The notes beneath the pieces are model-generated. The model saw nothing but the letters and a program-made list of their open reading frames with translations, was not told the origin of the DNA and did no database searches. Shown piece after piece: positions 34,277 to 43,642 of a stretch of 64,000 nucleotides of DNA. The stretch's first letter is position 1. Each line of letters starts with the position of its first letter. The position numbers and the translations under genes are program-made. The stretch lies in NCBI RefSeq assembly GCF_001906925.1, contig NZ_MRWQ01000007.1, positions 22,078-86,077 on the forward strand. Reading direction: 5' to 3'. The stretch comes from Domibacillus mangrovi. GTDB lineage: Bacteria > Bacillota > Bacilli > Bacillales > Domibacillaceae.

Positions 34277-35317
34277 ATGATTTTCTTTCGCAAATTATTT
34301 TTCAAAGCTGTTTATATGAACAACTGGACCTTATTTTTTGCCACATCTACGCTCATTTTGTTCAGCAGTTTTTTCATGTATTTTGTCGAGCCGGAAACAT
34401 TTTCATCACCATTCGAAGGACTATGGTGGACAATGACAACGGTCGTGACGGTTGGATACGGGGATGTCTCCCCGGTGACAGTACTTGGCAAAATTTTCGC
34501 CATGTTTTTATACGTCATTGGTATTGGCTTGATGACAGTACTGATCAGCAAAGTGATTGACACATTGAGCATTCGAAAACGGATGAAGGAGGAAGGCAGA
34601 TTGCAAATTACACGTGAAAATCATATTTTACTCATTAACTGGACGAGCCGGGCACAGATTGCGTTAAACGAATTGCTTAAATCTTTCCCTGACATTCACG
34701 CTGTCATTATTGATGAAATGACTGAAAAAATTCCTTTTCTACATGAACGTGTTGACTTCGTTAAAGGTGCACCGGCAGCAGAATCAACATTTATGCAGGC
34801 CAATTTATTAAAAGCAAAATCAGTCATGATTTTTTCGCCGGATGACGCACGGAACGCATCATCTGCCGATGGATTAACACTGCTCATTGCTTCCACACTT
34901 GGAGCAACGGCGAAAAAATACGGTCAAAACCTATATACGATTTGTGAAGTGACGGATTCCAAACATATCAGCGCGTTCACTCACGCTAATGTGGAGGAAT
35001 TTATTACACCAAATGATACAGCAGCCCAACTTGCCGCACGCTCTATACAGTTTAACGGCTCGAGCGAAATTATTCGTCAGTTGACATGCAACGACGGACA
35101 TGATTTGTACTGTATTCCGAAACAGTCAGACTGGACGACATACCGAGATGCGAAAAAGGCACTCGCTGAAAAAGGCATCCTCCTCGTCGCCAATCATCAA
35201 GACTTGTCTGTTACGGCTAAGCTTGATGAACCTATTCCGGATGATGCTCGTCTATTTATTATTTGTGATAAAGAAGCATATAGCCATCTTCAAACAGATA
35301 AATCCTTTCGTTTATAA
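34277..35317 (+). CDS. Potassium channel with TrkA-N-like domain (YugO-like)
   Basis: A 346-residue two-helix potassium channel. The selectivity filter is TVVTVGYGDVSPV, flanked by helices at about 20-37 and 75-95, and followed by a cytosolic RCK/TrkA-N-like domain (NHILLINWTSRAQIALNELL, then DIHAVIIDE). The layout equals B. subtilis YugO (about 330 residues), which carries potassium signals in biofilms. GAGGTGA lies before the ATG. The last 28 bp overlap the convergent ABC permease gene. Confidence 0.87.
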   Translation: MIFFRKLFFKAVYMNNWTLFFATSTLILFSSFFMYFVEPETFSSPFEGLWWTMTTVVTVGYGDVSPVTVLGKIFAMFLYVIGIGLMTVLISKVIDTLSIRKRMKEEGRLQITRENHILLINWTSRAQIALNELLKSFPDIHAVIIDEMTEKIPFLHERVDFVKGAPAAESTFMQANLLKAKSVMIFSPDDARNASSADGLTLLIASTLGATAKKYGQNLYTICEVTDSKHISAFTHANVEEFITPNDTAAQLAARSIQFNGSSEIIRQLTCNDGHDLYCIPKQSDWTTYRDAKKALAEKGILLVANHQDLSVTAKLDEPIPDDARLFIICDKEAYSHLQTDKSFRL

Positions 35318-36087
35318 ACGGCGTATGCAATCAAAACGCCTATGACGATAATACTGACCATAAAACTAGCATAAAGTGGCTTGATGGCCGCATGTTCGAT
35401 AATGTAAGCTGAATCCACGTATTCAAACGGCGTCACATATTTCAGCGGTTCGAATTTCTCGGCAATACTCTGCACGATATCGAAAAAGTACGAAAGAAGC
35501 ACAACTGCCAGTGATATCGATGTGACTGCCCGGCTTTTTCGCATGATTGCCGAGATCGCAAACGCGATCGCCGCAAACGTTAAATGAAGCAAAAACGGCG
35601 CAAGAGAGATCATGAAGAAGATCTTCATATTCATTGCTTCGTCTCCTGCATAGCGGAATCCAGCATAGTTGATTAACGAAAGGACTGCGTTGAACAAAAA
35701 CAAATTCGTGAAAACAGCAAGTGCCTTTTCTGCTATAACCCCTCCTCTACTAACTGGTTTTGATAGCAAAAACTCAACCGTTTTCTCGCTCTCTTCTTTT
35801 ACGATCATGCTCCCCGCCATCATTGCCGCATAAATACTGCCGAACAAGGTGACAAACAAATATCCTTCAATCGCATAAAATCCGAGCGGTGTATCAAAGC
35901 CAAGCGAGTCAATGTTAAATGCTTTTAACATCGCTTCTGGATATAGTTTCATGACATTTTCCAACTGCTCTTTATTCGCTGCAAACTGCGGATACACACT
36001 CATAATTAAAAAGGACATGCCCCCGAGCGCAATGATCCAGATCCATAACGCTTTCTGTGCTTGGCTCACTTCACGCTTATAAATCAT
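35290..36087 (-). CDS. ABC-2 type transporter permease
   Basis: A 265-residue permease with six hydrophobic segments in the ABC-2 arrangement, including MAGSMIVKEESEKTVEFLLS with the conserved coupling region KTVEFLLSKPVSR. It is the membrane partner of the ATPase gene upstream, whose stop overlaps its start by 4 bp (ATGA). Related pairs export antibiotics, lipids or peptides; the cargo is unknown. The tail overlaps the potassium-channel gene by 28 bp. Confidence 0.87.
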   Translation of the reverse strand: MIYKREVSQAQKALWIWIIALGGMSFLIMSVYPQFAANKEQLENVMKLYPEAMLKAFNIDSLGFDTPLGFYAIEGYLFVTLFGSIYAAMMAGSMIVKEESEKTVEFLLSKPVSRGGVIAEKALAVFTNLFLFNAVLSLINYAGFRYAGDEAMNMKIFFMISLAPFLLHLTFAAIAFAISAIMRKSRAVTSISLAVVLLSYFFDIVQSIAEKFEPLKYVTPFEYVDSAYIIEHAAIKPLYASFMVSIIVIGVLIAYAVYKRKDLSV

Positions 36088-36974
36088 GATTTCACGTCGC
36101 CTTTCTCATAATAATGAATAAACACTTCTTCAAGCGAAGGTTCTTCAATCAGAATGTCATCAAACGGTACGTTGTTCAATTGGTCTAGCAGCGTCCGGCT
36201 TGACCCGCTATATAAAAAACGGATACCTTGCGGGATACGTTCCTTCTGCAGCATTCCATCAATGTTCACATTTGCTGTGCTTGCATCATGAAAATATAGT
36301 GAGACATTTTTAAATTGATTTTTACGGATTTCTTCCATATTTTCAACTTTAATGAGGTGCCCTTCTTTTATAATGGCCACACGGTCACATAATTTCTGTA
36401 CTTCGCTTAAATAATGAGAAGAAAAGAATATCGTCGCCCCCTTGTCCCTCGTTTCCCTGAGCAGATCAAAAAAGACGTTTTGCATAAGTGGATCAAGACC
36501 TGATGTTGGTTCATCTAAAATAAGCACCTTCGGATCATGCAGCATCGCTTGAACAATACCGACTTTTTTCCGGTTGCCGAATGATAAATCTTCAATTTTC
36601 CGGTTTGTGTCAAGCTCCAGCCGCTCAGCTAAATACGATGCGTTCCTGATGCAATCTTTTTTATAAAACCCACTGGAATACGTAAATAACTCTTTTACTT
36701 TCATATCTTCATAATAATGCACTTCAGATGGCAAATAGCCGGTGAATTCCCGTATTTTCTGTGATTGTTTCACAACGTCACGTCCCATAATCGACGCGCT
36801 TCCTTTTGTAGGATAAATCAAATTGAGCAACGTCCGAATCGCTGTACTCTTTCCTGCACCATTCGGTCCGATAAAACCGAAAATCTCTCCTTCCTCCACT
36901 GAAAATGTAACATCTTCAATTCCACAGTTTTTCCCATAATATTTTGTTAACCCGTTCAGTTCAATAATCGACAT
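36084..36974 (-). CDS. ABC transporter ATP-binding protein
   Basis: A 296-residue ATPase of the BcrA/Ytr/CcmA type. Walker A is GPNGAGKST (residues 36-44), the signature is LSFGNRKKVGIVQA, and Walker B is VLILDEPTSGLDP, followed by the switch His in FFSSHYLSEV. The C-terminal region after residue 215 is the usual extension of exporter ATPases. ATG 36974 is preferred because GGAGGGG lies seven bases before it; GTG 36980 falls in that site. It forms an operon with the permease. Confidence 0.92.
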   Translation of the reverse strand: MSIIELNGLTKYYGKNCGIEDVTFSVEEGEIFGFIGPNGAGKSTAIRTLLNLIYPTKGSASIMGRDVVKQSQKIREFTGYLPSEVHYYEDMKVKELFTYSSGFYKKDCIRNASYLAERLELDTNRKIEDLSFGNRKKVGIVQAMLHDPKVLILDEPTSGLDPLMQNVFFDLLRETRDKGATIFFSSHYLSEVQKLCDRVAIIKEGHLIKVENMEEIRKNQFKNVSLYFHDASTANVNIDGMLQKERIPQGIRFLYSGSSRTLLDQLNNVPFDDILIEEPSLEEVFIHYYEKGDVKS

Positions 36975-37138
36975 ATACACCCCTCCGCTCTTTCCTTCCT
37001 AGATAGAGTATATTCGACAATGAGAGTAAATTACCTGTCATTCTGCATAACCTGCAACTATTTTGATTGAATCGAATGAATGATTCACTATGTTAAAAAT
37101 TAGTTAAAATAAATCTTCATTACTTTTTTTAATTGAAT

Positions 37139-37189
37139 AGAAGAGGTTGCCCAAAGTCAGTGAATAACTAACTTCGGGCAACCTCTTCT
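37139..37189 (-). terminator. Terminator-like hairpin after pncB
   Basis: A 14-bp perfect stem AGAAGAGGTTGCCC / GGGCAACCTCTTCT with an inner AGTCAGT/AACTAACT loop region. It abuts the pncB stop codon. T-richness is modest on the minus side. Confidence 0.65.
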
Positions 37190-38640
37190 TATCTTGCTGA
37201 CTGCGGCAGCATTTCTTCAATTTTGCGCATTTTATGATCCCAGCATGCCGGACTTAAATCGACCGGATATTGCTCTGGATTAACAGGGCGCTTGTATTCA
37301 TCCCAAAAAACATCCAGACCATTTTTAACGTGCTGACGAATATCTTCAAGCGATGGCAGCTCATACACCCGTTTCCCACCAAGGAAAATATCTTCATGTA
37401 AATTGCGCGCCGTAAAATTGGTTACAAATTTGCTAATATACGTGTGAAGCGGATGAAACATTTTCAGTTTTTCTTCTTTTTGCGGTTCTTCATTTTCTAA
37501 CGCGATATAGTCGCCTTCTGCTCGGCCACTAGCATTATTAATGATACGGTAAACATTCTTTTTACCTGGTGTGGTCACTTTTTCTGGATTACCGGAGATT
37601 TTAATTGTATCGACCATTTTGCCATGCTCATTTTCAATTGAGACGAGTTTAAATACTGCTCCAAGCGCGGGCTGGTCAAATGCAGTGATGAGCTTCGTGC
37701 CGATTCCCCAGCCGTCAATTTTTGCTCCTTGGGCACCTAAACTCATAATTGTTTCTTCATCTAGATCATTGGATGCCATAATTTGTGCATCTGTAAATCC
37801 TGCTTCATCCAACATTTTTCGTGCTTTTTTTGATAAATAGGCAAGGTCCCCACTGTCGAGCCGGATACCTTTAAAGTTAATTTTATCACCAAATTCTTTT
37901 GCTACCCGAATGGCATTCGGTACACCTGAACGCAATGTATCATACGTATCAACGAGGAAGACGCAATCGCGGTGCGTTTCAGCATATTTCGTAAAGGCCA
38001 CATATTCATCCTGATACGCCTGTACCATCGAATGGGCATGTGTCCCTGATACCGGAATCCCAAATAATTTACCCGCACGAACATTGCTTGTACCAGCAAA
38101 GCCCGTAATATATGCGGCACGAGTTCCCCAAACGGCGGCCTCTGTTTCATGCGCTCGTCTTGTGCCAAATTCACTCGCCGTTCCGTTCCCTATCACTTGC
38201 ATCATACGAGATGCTTTTGTCGCAATAAGCGTTTGATAATTAATAACGTTCAAAAGCAATGTTTCAAGCAGTTGTGCCTGCGCAAGGGGCGCTTCAATTC
38301 GCATCATCGGTTCATTGCCAAATACGATTTCCCCTTCACGCATTGACCGGATTGTACCGGTGAATGTCATATTTCCTAAAAACTCAAGATAGTCTTCCTG
38401 ATAACCTGTTGAACGTAAATAATTAATGTCACTTTCTGTAAAACTAAACTGCTCAATTAACGATATAACTCGTTCAAGACCAGCAAATACACCGTACCCA
38501 TTGCCAAAAGGTAGTTTCCGAAAATAAATATCAAATACGGAATTGCGATCATGTATGCCGTCACGCCAGTACGTTTCCGCCATATTGATTTGATATAAAT
38601 CTGTATGTAGCATTAAACTATCATCCATGTACGTCTTCAT
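37189..38640 (-). CDS. pncB: Nicotinate phosphoribosyltransferase
   Basis: A 483-residue enzyme converting nicotinate and PRPP to nicotinate mononucleotide in NAD salvage. Motifs include the N-terminal LHTDLYQINMAETYW, SEFGTRRAHETEAAVWGTRA with the phosphorylated His region, KGIRLDSGDLAYLSKKARK, and GWGIGTKL. The length is that of Bacillus enzymes (about 490). The start overlaps the pncA stop by 4 bp, so the two are coupled. Confidence 0.94.
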   Translation of the reverse strand: MKTYMDDSLMLHTDLYQINMAETYWRDGIHDRNSVFDIYFRKLPFGNGYGVFAGLERVISLIEQFSFTESDINYLRSTGYQEDYLEFLGNMTFTGTIRSMREGEIVFGNEPMMRIEAPLAQAQLLETLLLNVINYQTLIATKASRMMQVIGNGTASEFGTRRAHETEAAVWGTRAAYITGFAGTSNVRAGKLFGIPVSGTHAHSMVQAYQDEYVAFTKYAETHRDCVFLVDTYDTLRSGVPNAIRVAKEFGDKINFKGIRLDSGDLAYLSKKARKMLDEAGFTDAQIMASNDLDEETIMSLGAQGAKIDGWGIGTKLITAFDQPALGAVFKLVSIENEHGKMVDTIKISGNPEKVTTPGKKNVYRIINNASGRAEGDYIALENEEPQKEEKLKMFHPLHTYISKFVTNFTARNLHEDIFLGGKRVYELPSLEDIRQHVKNGLDVFWDEYKRPVNPEQYPVDLSPACWDHKMRKIEEMLPQSAR

Positions 38641-39194
38641 TCATTACTCCCCTTTTTTGCTCCGAGTGCGTTCGTAAAATGACCAAGTGCCCAAGTGTGA
38701 CCCTCTTCGTTAAATGAAGCAACGGCCTTTTCATGAATCACAATTTTATATCCTTTGTTATACGCATCAACTGCTGTATGCAAGATGCAAATATCCGTGC
38801 AGACCCCGACGAGATGCACTTCCGTAATCCCTCTTGCACGTAACCTTATATTAAGATCGGTACCCGCAAAAGCGGAGTAGCGTGTTTTGTCCATATAATA
38901 CACATTGTCACGGTCGTGATTTTTCTCATACACATCTTGTAACTTTCCATACAGGATACGCCCTGTTGTATCGCGAATATTATGAGGAGGGAATAACATT
39001 GTTTCTGGATGATACGGATCATTTTCATCATGAACATCTACCGCAAAGACAACGTAATCCCCGCTTTCAATAAAATCTTCCGTCAGTCGGACAATTTCAC
39101 CTTCCAATGCCTGGCCCACTTCCCCGCACGTCAATTTTCCATCTTGTGCAACAAAATCATATGTGTAATCAATATTGAGAAGCGCTCGTTTCAT
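38637..39194 (-). CDS. pncA: Nicotinamidase / isochorismatase-family hydrolase
   Basis: A 185-residue cysteine hydrolase that deamidates nicotinamide to nicotinate. The catalytic Asp is in LLNIDYTYDFV (D9), the Lys in MDKTRYSAFAGT, and the Cys in VGVCTDICILHTAVDA. The metal site DVHDENDPYH matches nicotinamidases of the YueJ type. Gene order (Nudix regulator, pncA, pncB) gives a complete nicotinamide-to-NaMN salvage operon. Its start follows the regulator gene by 23 bp. Confidence 0.92.
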   Translation of the reverse strand: MKRALLNIDYTYDFVAQDGKLTCGEVGQALEGEIVRLTEDFIESGDYVVFAVDVHDENDPYHPETMLFPPHNIRDTTGRILYGKLQDVYEKNHDRDNVYYMDKTRYSAFAGTDLNIRLRARGITEVHLVGVCTDICILHTAVDAYNKGYKIVIHEKAVASFNEEGHTWALGHFTNALGAKKGSNE

Positions 39195-39217
39195 TTGAAA
39201 TCCACCCCTTCATTTTT

Positions 39218-39982
39218 TCATCCATAAATGGATTCGATCATATCAATTTCATTAAATGTGTAAAGACGTGACGGCCGGTACGAATGACGTGTCGTTTTTT
39301 TCGGCTGCCCCGATTCGTCCAGCACTAATTCAATAAATGGCAGTTTCGGTGCTCTCGTGAAAAAAACCGGATCGGAAGCAATTTTCGGATCATTTGTTAC
39401 CGTCAACAGCACCCTCTGCAATTCAGAGAGCGTAAACTCTTCAGGTAAAAAGTTCCTCGCAGTCGTTGTGCGGATCATTTCCGAACGGATCATAGAAAGT
39501 GCATCCTTAATAATATCGCGGTGGTCAAACGCCAAATCCAATGTCAATACGTCTTCAATGCTAAACAATCGCACGTCCACCGCATCGTCAGCAGCTCGAC
39601 GACTGGCAAGTGCTGATTCTGGTACAATCGCATAAAATGCATTCGAAATAATCCAGCCACGCGGATCACGTCCCGGTGTATCATAGACACCAAAATGACG
39701 AATGTGAAGTCCTTCCACACCTGTTTCTTCCACCAACTCTCGTGCAGCAGCTTGGATACCAGTTTCATCCGGCTGAATAAAGCCACCTGGAATTGCCCAT
39801 TTGCCTCCTTCGAAATTCGGATTGCCTTCACTATCTATTTCAGCACGCTGAATGAGCATCATATGAAGCGTCATATCCGGCGGCGCTTTCTCTTCTTTTT
39901 TTTCTGACAGAATCGTGAAAACTGCCATATCGGCTGTATAACCATCCGGTGTCCGATATTTTGAGGAATCGTAATTGTTCAT
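39218..39982 (-). CDS. NrtR-like Nudix regulator of NAD salvage
   Basis: A 254-residue protein with an N-terminal Nudix domain and a C-terminal winged helix (SELQRVLLTVTNDP to the end, RHSYRPSRLYTFNEI), the NrtR architecture. The Nudix box is intact: GGFIQPDETG followed by RELVEETGV. ADP-ribose hydrolysis may therefore be retained as well as ligand sensing. NrtR proteins repress NAD genes and release DNA on ADP-ribose binding. Placement ahead of pncA-pncB and a perfect palindrome just upstream support this role. Confidence 0.83.
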   Translation of the reverse strand: MNNYDSSKYRTPDGYTADMAVFTILSEKKEEKAPPDMTLHMMLIQRAEIDSEGNPNFEGGKWAIPGGFIQPDETGIQAAARELVEETGVEGLHIRHFGVYDTPGRDPRGWIISNAFYAIVPESALASRRAADDAVDVRLFSIEDVLTLDLAFDHRDIIKDALSMIRSEMIRTTTARNFLPEEFTLSELQRVLLTVTNDPKIASDPVFFTRAPKLPFIELVLDESGQPKKTTRHSYRPSRLYTFNEIDMIESIYG

Positions 39983-39995
39983 TGGTTCCCCCCAC

Positions 39996-40016
39996 TAATT
40001 ATTAATTTAATAATTA
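39996..40016. promoter_or_regulatory. Perfect 21-bp palindrome, candidate NrtR operator
   Basis: Half-sites TAATTATTAA and TTAATAATTA flank a central T, 13 bp upstream of the regulator start. Confidence 0.6.
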
Positions 40017-40192
40017 CTAATTATATGTCGGAATAACTCTTTTTGCAAGCAGTCTTTAAAATAAGAGATTCACTCAGCCCCGGTATTGCCCATACTCCCT
40101 GTCGAACCCCCCCTTAAACTGCTGCAGGTTATACTTTCATTCAATATGACAAGGGCTTATTCTTCTCTTTTATCTCATTCTTTTTTTATCAG

Positions 40193-40229
40193 AAAAAACT
40201 GCCGGATTCACTCTCCCGGCAGTTTTTAT
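40193..40229 (-). terminator. Terminator of the aldo/keto reductase gene
   Basis: Stem AAAAACTGCCG / CGGCAGTTTTT with loop of 12 bases, T-rich in both directions. The stretch 40021-40192 holds nothing I can identify. Confidence 0.85.
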
Positions 40230-41053
40230 TATTTTTTATTAAATTCAGCAGGTACTGGACCTGTACGTTCACCACGGTCAAGGGCTGTAATTTGATCCAT
40301 ATCTTCCGGCATCAATTCAAAACCGAAGACATCGATATTTTCTTCAATGCGTGATGGTGTCACCGATTTCGGAATGACTATAGAATCGTTTTGCAAGTGC
40401 CAACGCAGAATAACTTGTGCTGGTGTTTTGCCGTGTTTTTTTGCAATCGACTGCACTGCTTCATTTTCAAAAATAGCGCCGCCCCGCATAAGCGGACCCC
40501 ATGATTCCACATAGATATCATTCTCTTCACAGAATGCTTTCAGCTCTTTTTGAACAAGGTACGGGTGACATTCGATCTGATTCAAAACAGGCTTTACTTC
40601 ACACTCATTCAATAAACGCTGCAAATGATCAATATTAAAATTACATACACCGATTGCTTTCACACGTCCGTCTGCATACAATTTTTCAAGCGCTTTATAT
40701 GTATCCACATATGTATCTTCTGCTGGCATCGGCCAGTGTATCAAATACAAATCAAGGTAATCAAGACCGAGCTTCTCCAAGCTTTCATCAAAAGCTTTCA
40801 GCGTCTTCTCATACCCTTGATCGCTATTCCACACTTTTGTTGTAATGAATAACTCTTCACGTGCTACACCGCATTCCCGTATCGCCTTGCCTACACCACG
40901 TTCGTTTCCATAAAGGGCTGCCGTATCGATTGAACGGTAGCCTGCCCGGATAGCATTCAAAACAGCTGGCGTCGCTTCCTTATCTTCTACCTTATATACA
41001 CCGTATCCAAGCTGTGGCATTTTCACTCCATTATTTAACGTAACAAATTGCAT
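40229..41053 (-). CDS. Aldo/keto reductase (YvgN-like)
   Basis: A 274-residue NADPH-dependent reductase with the complete tetrad: Asp in RSIDTAALYGNE, Tyr in the same motif, Lys in LFITTKVWNSD and His in YLIHWPMP. The C-terminal cofactor motif is IVIPKSVTPSRIEEN. It matches the length and pattern of B. subtilis YvgN (276 residues), which reduces glyoxal and methylglyoxal. It is a single gene. Confidence 0.9.
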   Translation of the reverse strand: MQFVTLNNGVKMPQLGYGVYKVEDKEATPAVLNAIRAGYRSIDTAALYGNERGVGKAIRECGVAREELFITTKVWNSDQGYEKTLKAFDESLEKLGLDYLDLYLIHWPMPAEDTYVDTYKALEKLYADGRVKAIGVCNFNIDHLQRLLNECEVKPVLNQIECHPYLVQKELKAFCEENDIYVESWGPLMRGGAIFENEAVQSIAKKHGKTPAQVILRWHLQNDSIVIPKSVTPSRIEENIDVFGFELMPEDMDQITALDRGERTGPVPAEFNKK

Positions 41054-41131
41054 TTCTCTCCACCCTTTCCAGTGTTTACTTCACAATACAAAGTATAGCA
41101 CAGCATACGTTTTTCTTTCCTTTATGCTGTC

Positions 41132-41449
41132 TTACAAACCGACCCATGAGCCAAAAAATCCGGCTGCACATGTTAACACAATATAAAAAACCGCTTTTTT
41201 CATTTCCATTTTACTCGCTTCCATCATCCATGTTGAAAACGTCGTAAACGCACCGAGAAATCCTGTTCCACATAGAAGCAATCCTTTCCCTTCTATTCCG
41301 CTTCCTATCATTAAACCAAGCAAAAACGCTCCACTGACATTCACAAACAATGTTCCATAAGGAAATGACCCTTTATTCAAACGATTTCCAAGCCAAAAAC
41401 GCGTGATTGCCCCGAAAAAACCACCTACACCTACTGCAACAAAAATCAT
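41132..41449 (-). CDS. crcB: Fluoride channel subunit FluC/CrcB (short)
   Basis: A 105-residue four-helix protein with GGFFGAITRFWLGNRLNKG, SGAFLLGLMIG and the signature GFLGAFTTFSTWMMEA, which contains the Phe box of fluoride channels. It exports fluoride. The start overlaps the upstream paralogue by 4 bp (ATGA); paired short genes are common in Bacillus and are thought to form heterodimers. A TATA- or T-rich terminator is not evident. Confidence 0.92.
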   Translation of the reverse strand: MIFVAVGVGGFFGAITRFWLGNRLNKGSFPYGTLFVNVSGAFLLGLMIGSGIEGKGLLLCGTGFLGAFTTFSTWMMEASKMEMKKAVFYIVLTCAAGFFGSWVGL

Positions 41450-41814
41450 ACAAGGCGCCCCTTCCTATCACCGAGACGTACAAAAACAAGTCCACCTACA
41501 ATACTCAAAAAAAGATATAGCCATCCTTCAAATATGTTGCCTGACTCAAACAGTGCAATCGTTTCGACACTAAATGCGGAAAACGTTGTAAAAGAACCAA
41601 TCACACCTGCTGTGACCGCTTTTTGTACATCCGTTGATACCACACCGCTTAGTTTAAACGAGAGATATGGAAATAAAAAACAGCCTATATAATTAGCCAA
41701 AAGTGTCGCAACTGGAAATGAGCCGCTCCACCATAAAGCCATTAACATGCTGATGCTATACCGTAAAACCGCTCCGATCATGCCGCCAATTCCGACGAGT
41801 ATGTATATGTTCAA
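41446..41814 (-). CDS. crcB: Fluoride channel subunit FluC/CrcB (long)
   Basis: A 122-residue paralogue with GGMIGAVLRYSISMLMALWW, NYIGCFLFPYLSF and GVIGSFTTFSAFSVETI. Both Phe-box and glycine-rich motifs are kept. TTG start with AAGAAGG seven bases upstream. There is no fluoride riboswitch in the 118-bp leader, unlike many crcB genes. Confidence 0.92.
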   Translation of the reverse strand: MNIYILVGIGGMIGAVLRYSISMLMALWWSGSFPVATLLANYIGCFLFPYLSFKLSGVVSTDVQKAVTAGVIGSFTTFSAFSVETIALFESGNIFEGWLYLFLSIVGGLVFVRLGDRKGRLV

Positions 41815-41848
41815 ACGAAAGCCTTCTTTCCGTCAATAAGTCTCTTTT

Positions 41849-41877
41849 ATCATTATTTTTAGTAGCGATTTTGTCAA
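41849..41877 (-). promoter_or_regulatory. Sigma-A-type promoter for the crcB pair
   Basis: On the minus strand TTGACA (41872-41877) is followed by a TAATGAT-like -10 element about 16-17 bp downstream. Confidence 0.45.
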
Positions 41878-41932
41878 GAAGCACTCATAATAGATTAGGT
41901 TGTTTTAACATGAAAAGAAAGAAGGAAAACAC

Positions 41933-42814
41933 ATGCAGCGTTCCATTATACTACCACTTACAATTGCAATTATTGCGATATCGTTTTCAGCCATATTCGT
42001 CAAATGGTCAGATGCACCTGCTTCTATTTTGAGTATGTATCGCATGTGTCTAGCTAGTTTGTTTTTAGTACCGATCGTCTGGACAAAGCGTACAGACTTT
42101 AGAAAAATCACAAAAAAAGACTGGCTTTTATTATGTTTCTCTGGCCTCTTTCTCGCTTTACATTTTGTTCTTTGGTTCGGTTCTCTGAAGCTGACAACGG
42201 TCGCAAGTTCAACCATCATTTTGACCCTGCAGCCGATTATCTCTCTTATCGGAGGCTTTTTTCTGTTTAAGGAACGTACAACGGCCGCTGCCTTCATGAC
42301 GATGGGCATCGCCATCATCGGTGCTGTTATGATCGGATGGGGCGATTTCGGCTTAAGCAGCGAAGCGATTTCAGGAGATATTTTATCCTTTTTAAGTGTC
42401 ATTGCGGTTGTTGGTTACTTATTAATCGGACAAAGTATCGTCCGAAAAGTCTCGCACTGGATTTATAGCTTTTGCGTATTTGCCTTTGCATCTATTTTCT
42501 TAATTGCGTATAACTTGGGGACAGGAGTGGCGTTTAGCGGCTATGACACGCGGGAATGGGGCATTTTTCTATTGCTCGCCATCGTCCCGACAGTAGCTCA
42601 TGTCATTAATAACTGGCTTTTAAACTACGTTAATGCGACAACCATTTCAATGAGCATTCTTGGGGAGCCTCTAGGTGCCACATTGCTTGCTGTTCTCCTG
42701 CTTGGCGAACGTCTTACTGGCTGGCAAATTTCCGGTGGTTTTCTCGTCCTACTCGGCGTCTTTTTCTTTTTAATGCAGCAAAAGCAAGGAACATACAAAA
42801 AAGCGGGTAAATAA
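41933..42814 (+). CDS. EamA (DMT) family transporter
   Basis: A 293-residue protein with ten hydrophobic helices in two EamA repeats. Repeat 1 has FSAIFVKWSDAPASILSMYR and LTTVASSTIILTLQPIISLI; repeat 2 has NATTISMSILGEPLGATLLA. Members export amino acids or metabolites, and the substrate cannot be read here. AAGAAGGAAA precedes the ATG. The stop is within the terminator stem. Confidence 0.88.
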   Translation: MQRSIILPLTIAIIAISFSAIFVKWSDAPASILSMYRMCLASLFLVPIVWTKRTDFRKITKKDWLLLCFSGLFLALHFVLWFGSLKLTTVASSTIILTLQPIISLIGGFFLFKERTTAAAFMTMGIAIIGAVMIGWGDFGLSSEAISGDILSFLSVIAVVGYLLIGQSIVRKVSHWIYSFCVFAFASIFLIAYNLGTGVAFSGYDTREWGIFLLLAIVPTVAHVINNWLLNYVNATTISMSILGEPLGATLLAVLLLGERLTGWQISGGFLVLLGVFFFLMQQKQGTYKKAGK

Positions 42815-42832
42815 ATCCCCCGCTTTTTTTAA
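42797..42832. terminator. Bidirectional terminator
   Basis: Stem AAAAAAGCGGG / CCCGCTTTTTT flanking the EamA stop codon. The leftward YwaF-like gene ends in it too. Confidence 0.85.
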
Positions 42833-43569
42833 GCACGGCGGCGGAACGGTTTCTCCACTGGCAAATTTCCTTCTCTTTTCCGTAACAACAGCCAGATCAT
42901 GATGCTTAAACTGAATGCTAGCAGCTCTAGTGAGATGATATACCAAGGATAGGGGCCGAGCAGATCAAGCAGGCTTGCGCTTTCAGGTTTATGACTCAAG
43001 TACAAGTAATTGCCGCCTGTGAGCCAGTTTACGATCATTGCAAACGGCATCAATATGTTTAAAAAAAGCATCGTTTTACCAATGGAATAAATGGACGGTC
43101 TGTATCCCTTCACCCATGTAAAATAAAGCGGGATGCAGAAAATAAGCAGGTGCGTCATAAAGAAATGAAAAAAGCGAAAATGCGGAAAGTCATAATTTAA
43201 ATATGGCGTAAAAAGCGCCTGCGATGCACCGAGCAATCCTGTAAACAGCAAAATTTCGTACACTATTTTCTTTTTACTAATTAACAAAATAACAGCTAAG
43301 AACAAGCTAATACTGCAAAGTTCCAGTGGAATGGCATGGCTGATCTGCCAGTTTTCATTCACTACCATCCAGACGTGATACACTGCTTCAAGCAATAGTA
43401 AGAAAACAGCCGTTCCCACTTCAACTTTTCTCAATTGGAATAGCTTCAGCCGTTCTTTAAAAATATAGAGACAACCGACAAGCATCATTAAAATGGCCAG
43501 CATAGTAAAATGACTCGCTGAAAACATATTGAAGTCATAATCTCCGTAGCTTCCCCCAAACCAACTCAT
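42829..43569 (-). CDS. YwaF/TMEM164-like membrane protein (TIGR02206)
   Basis: A 246-residue protein with seven hydrophobic segments. ISHAIPLELCSISLFLAVIL (conserved His and Cys), RFFHFFMTHLLIFCIPLYF and LTGGNYLYLSHKP fit the TIGR02206/YwaF family, which is related to eukaryotic TMEM164 acyltransferases. No function is established in bacteria. ATG 43569 or the adjacent GTG 43572 could start it; GGGG lies nine bases before the ATG. Confidence 0.82.
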   Translation of the reverse strand: MSWFGGSYGDYDFNMFSASHFTMLAILMMLVGCLYIFKERLKLFQLRKVEVGTAVFLLLLEAVYHVWMVVNENWQISHAIPLELCSISLFLAVILLISKKKIVYEILLFTGLLGASQALFTPYLNYDFPHFRFFHFFMTHLLIFCIPLYFTWVKGYRPSIYSIGKTMLFLNILMPFAMIVNWLTGGNYLYLSHKPESASLLDLLGPYPWYIISLELLAFSLSIMIWLLLRKREGNLPVEKPFRRRA

Positions 43570-43642
43570 CACGAAACCCCTTTCTGCCAGCTCATACTCA
43601 AATAGGCGCGGTCCGTATCGTTACGTTTCTATTCCCATAATG

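Noticed and set aside
41815..41932. Possible fluoride riboswitch in front of the crcB pair
   Set aside because: The conserved fluoride aptamer blocks (GGCGAUGG, GCCUGAUGA-type) are absent. Only a promoter-like TTGACA is visible.
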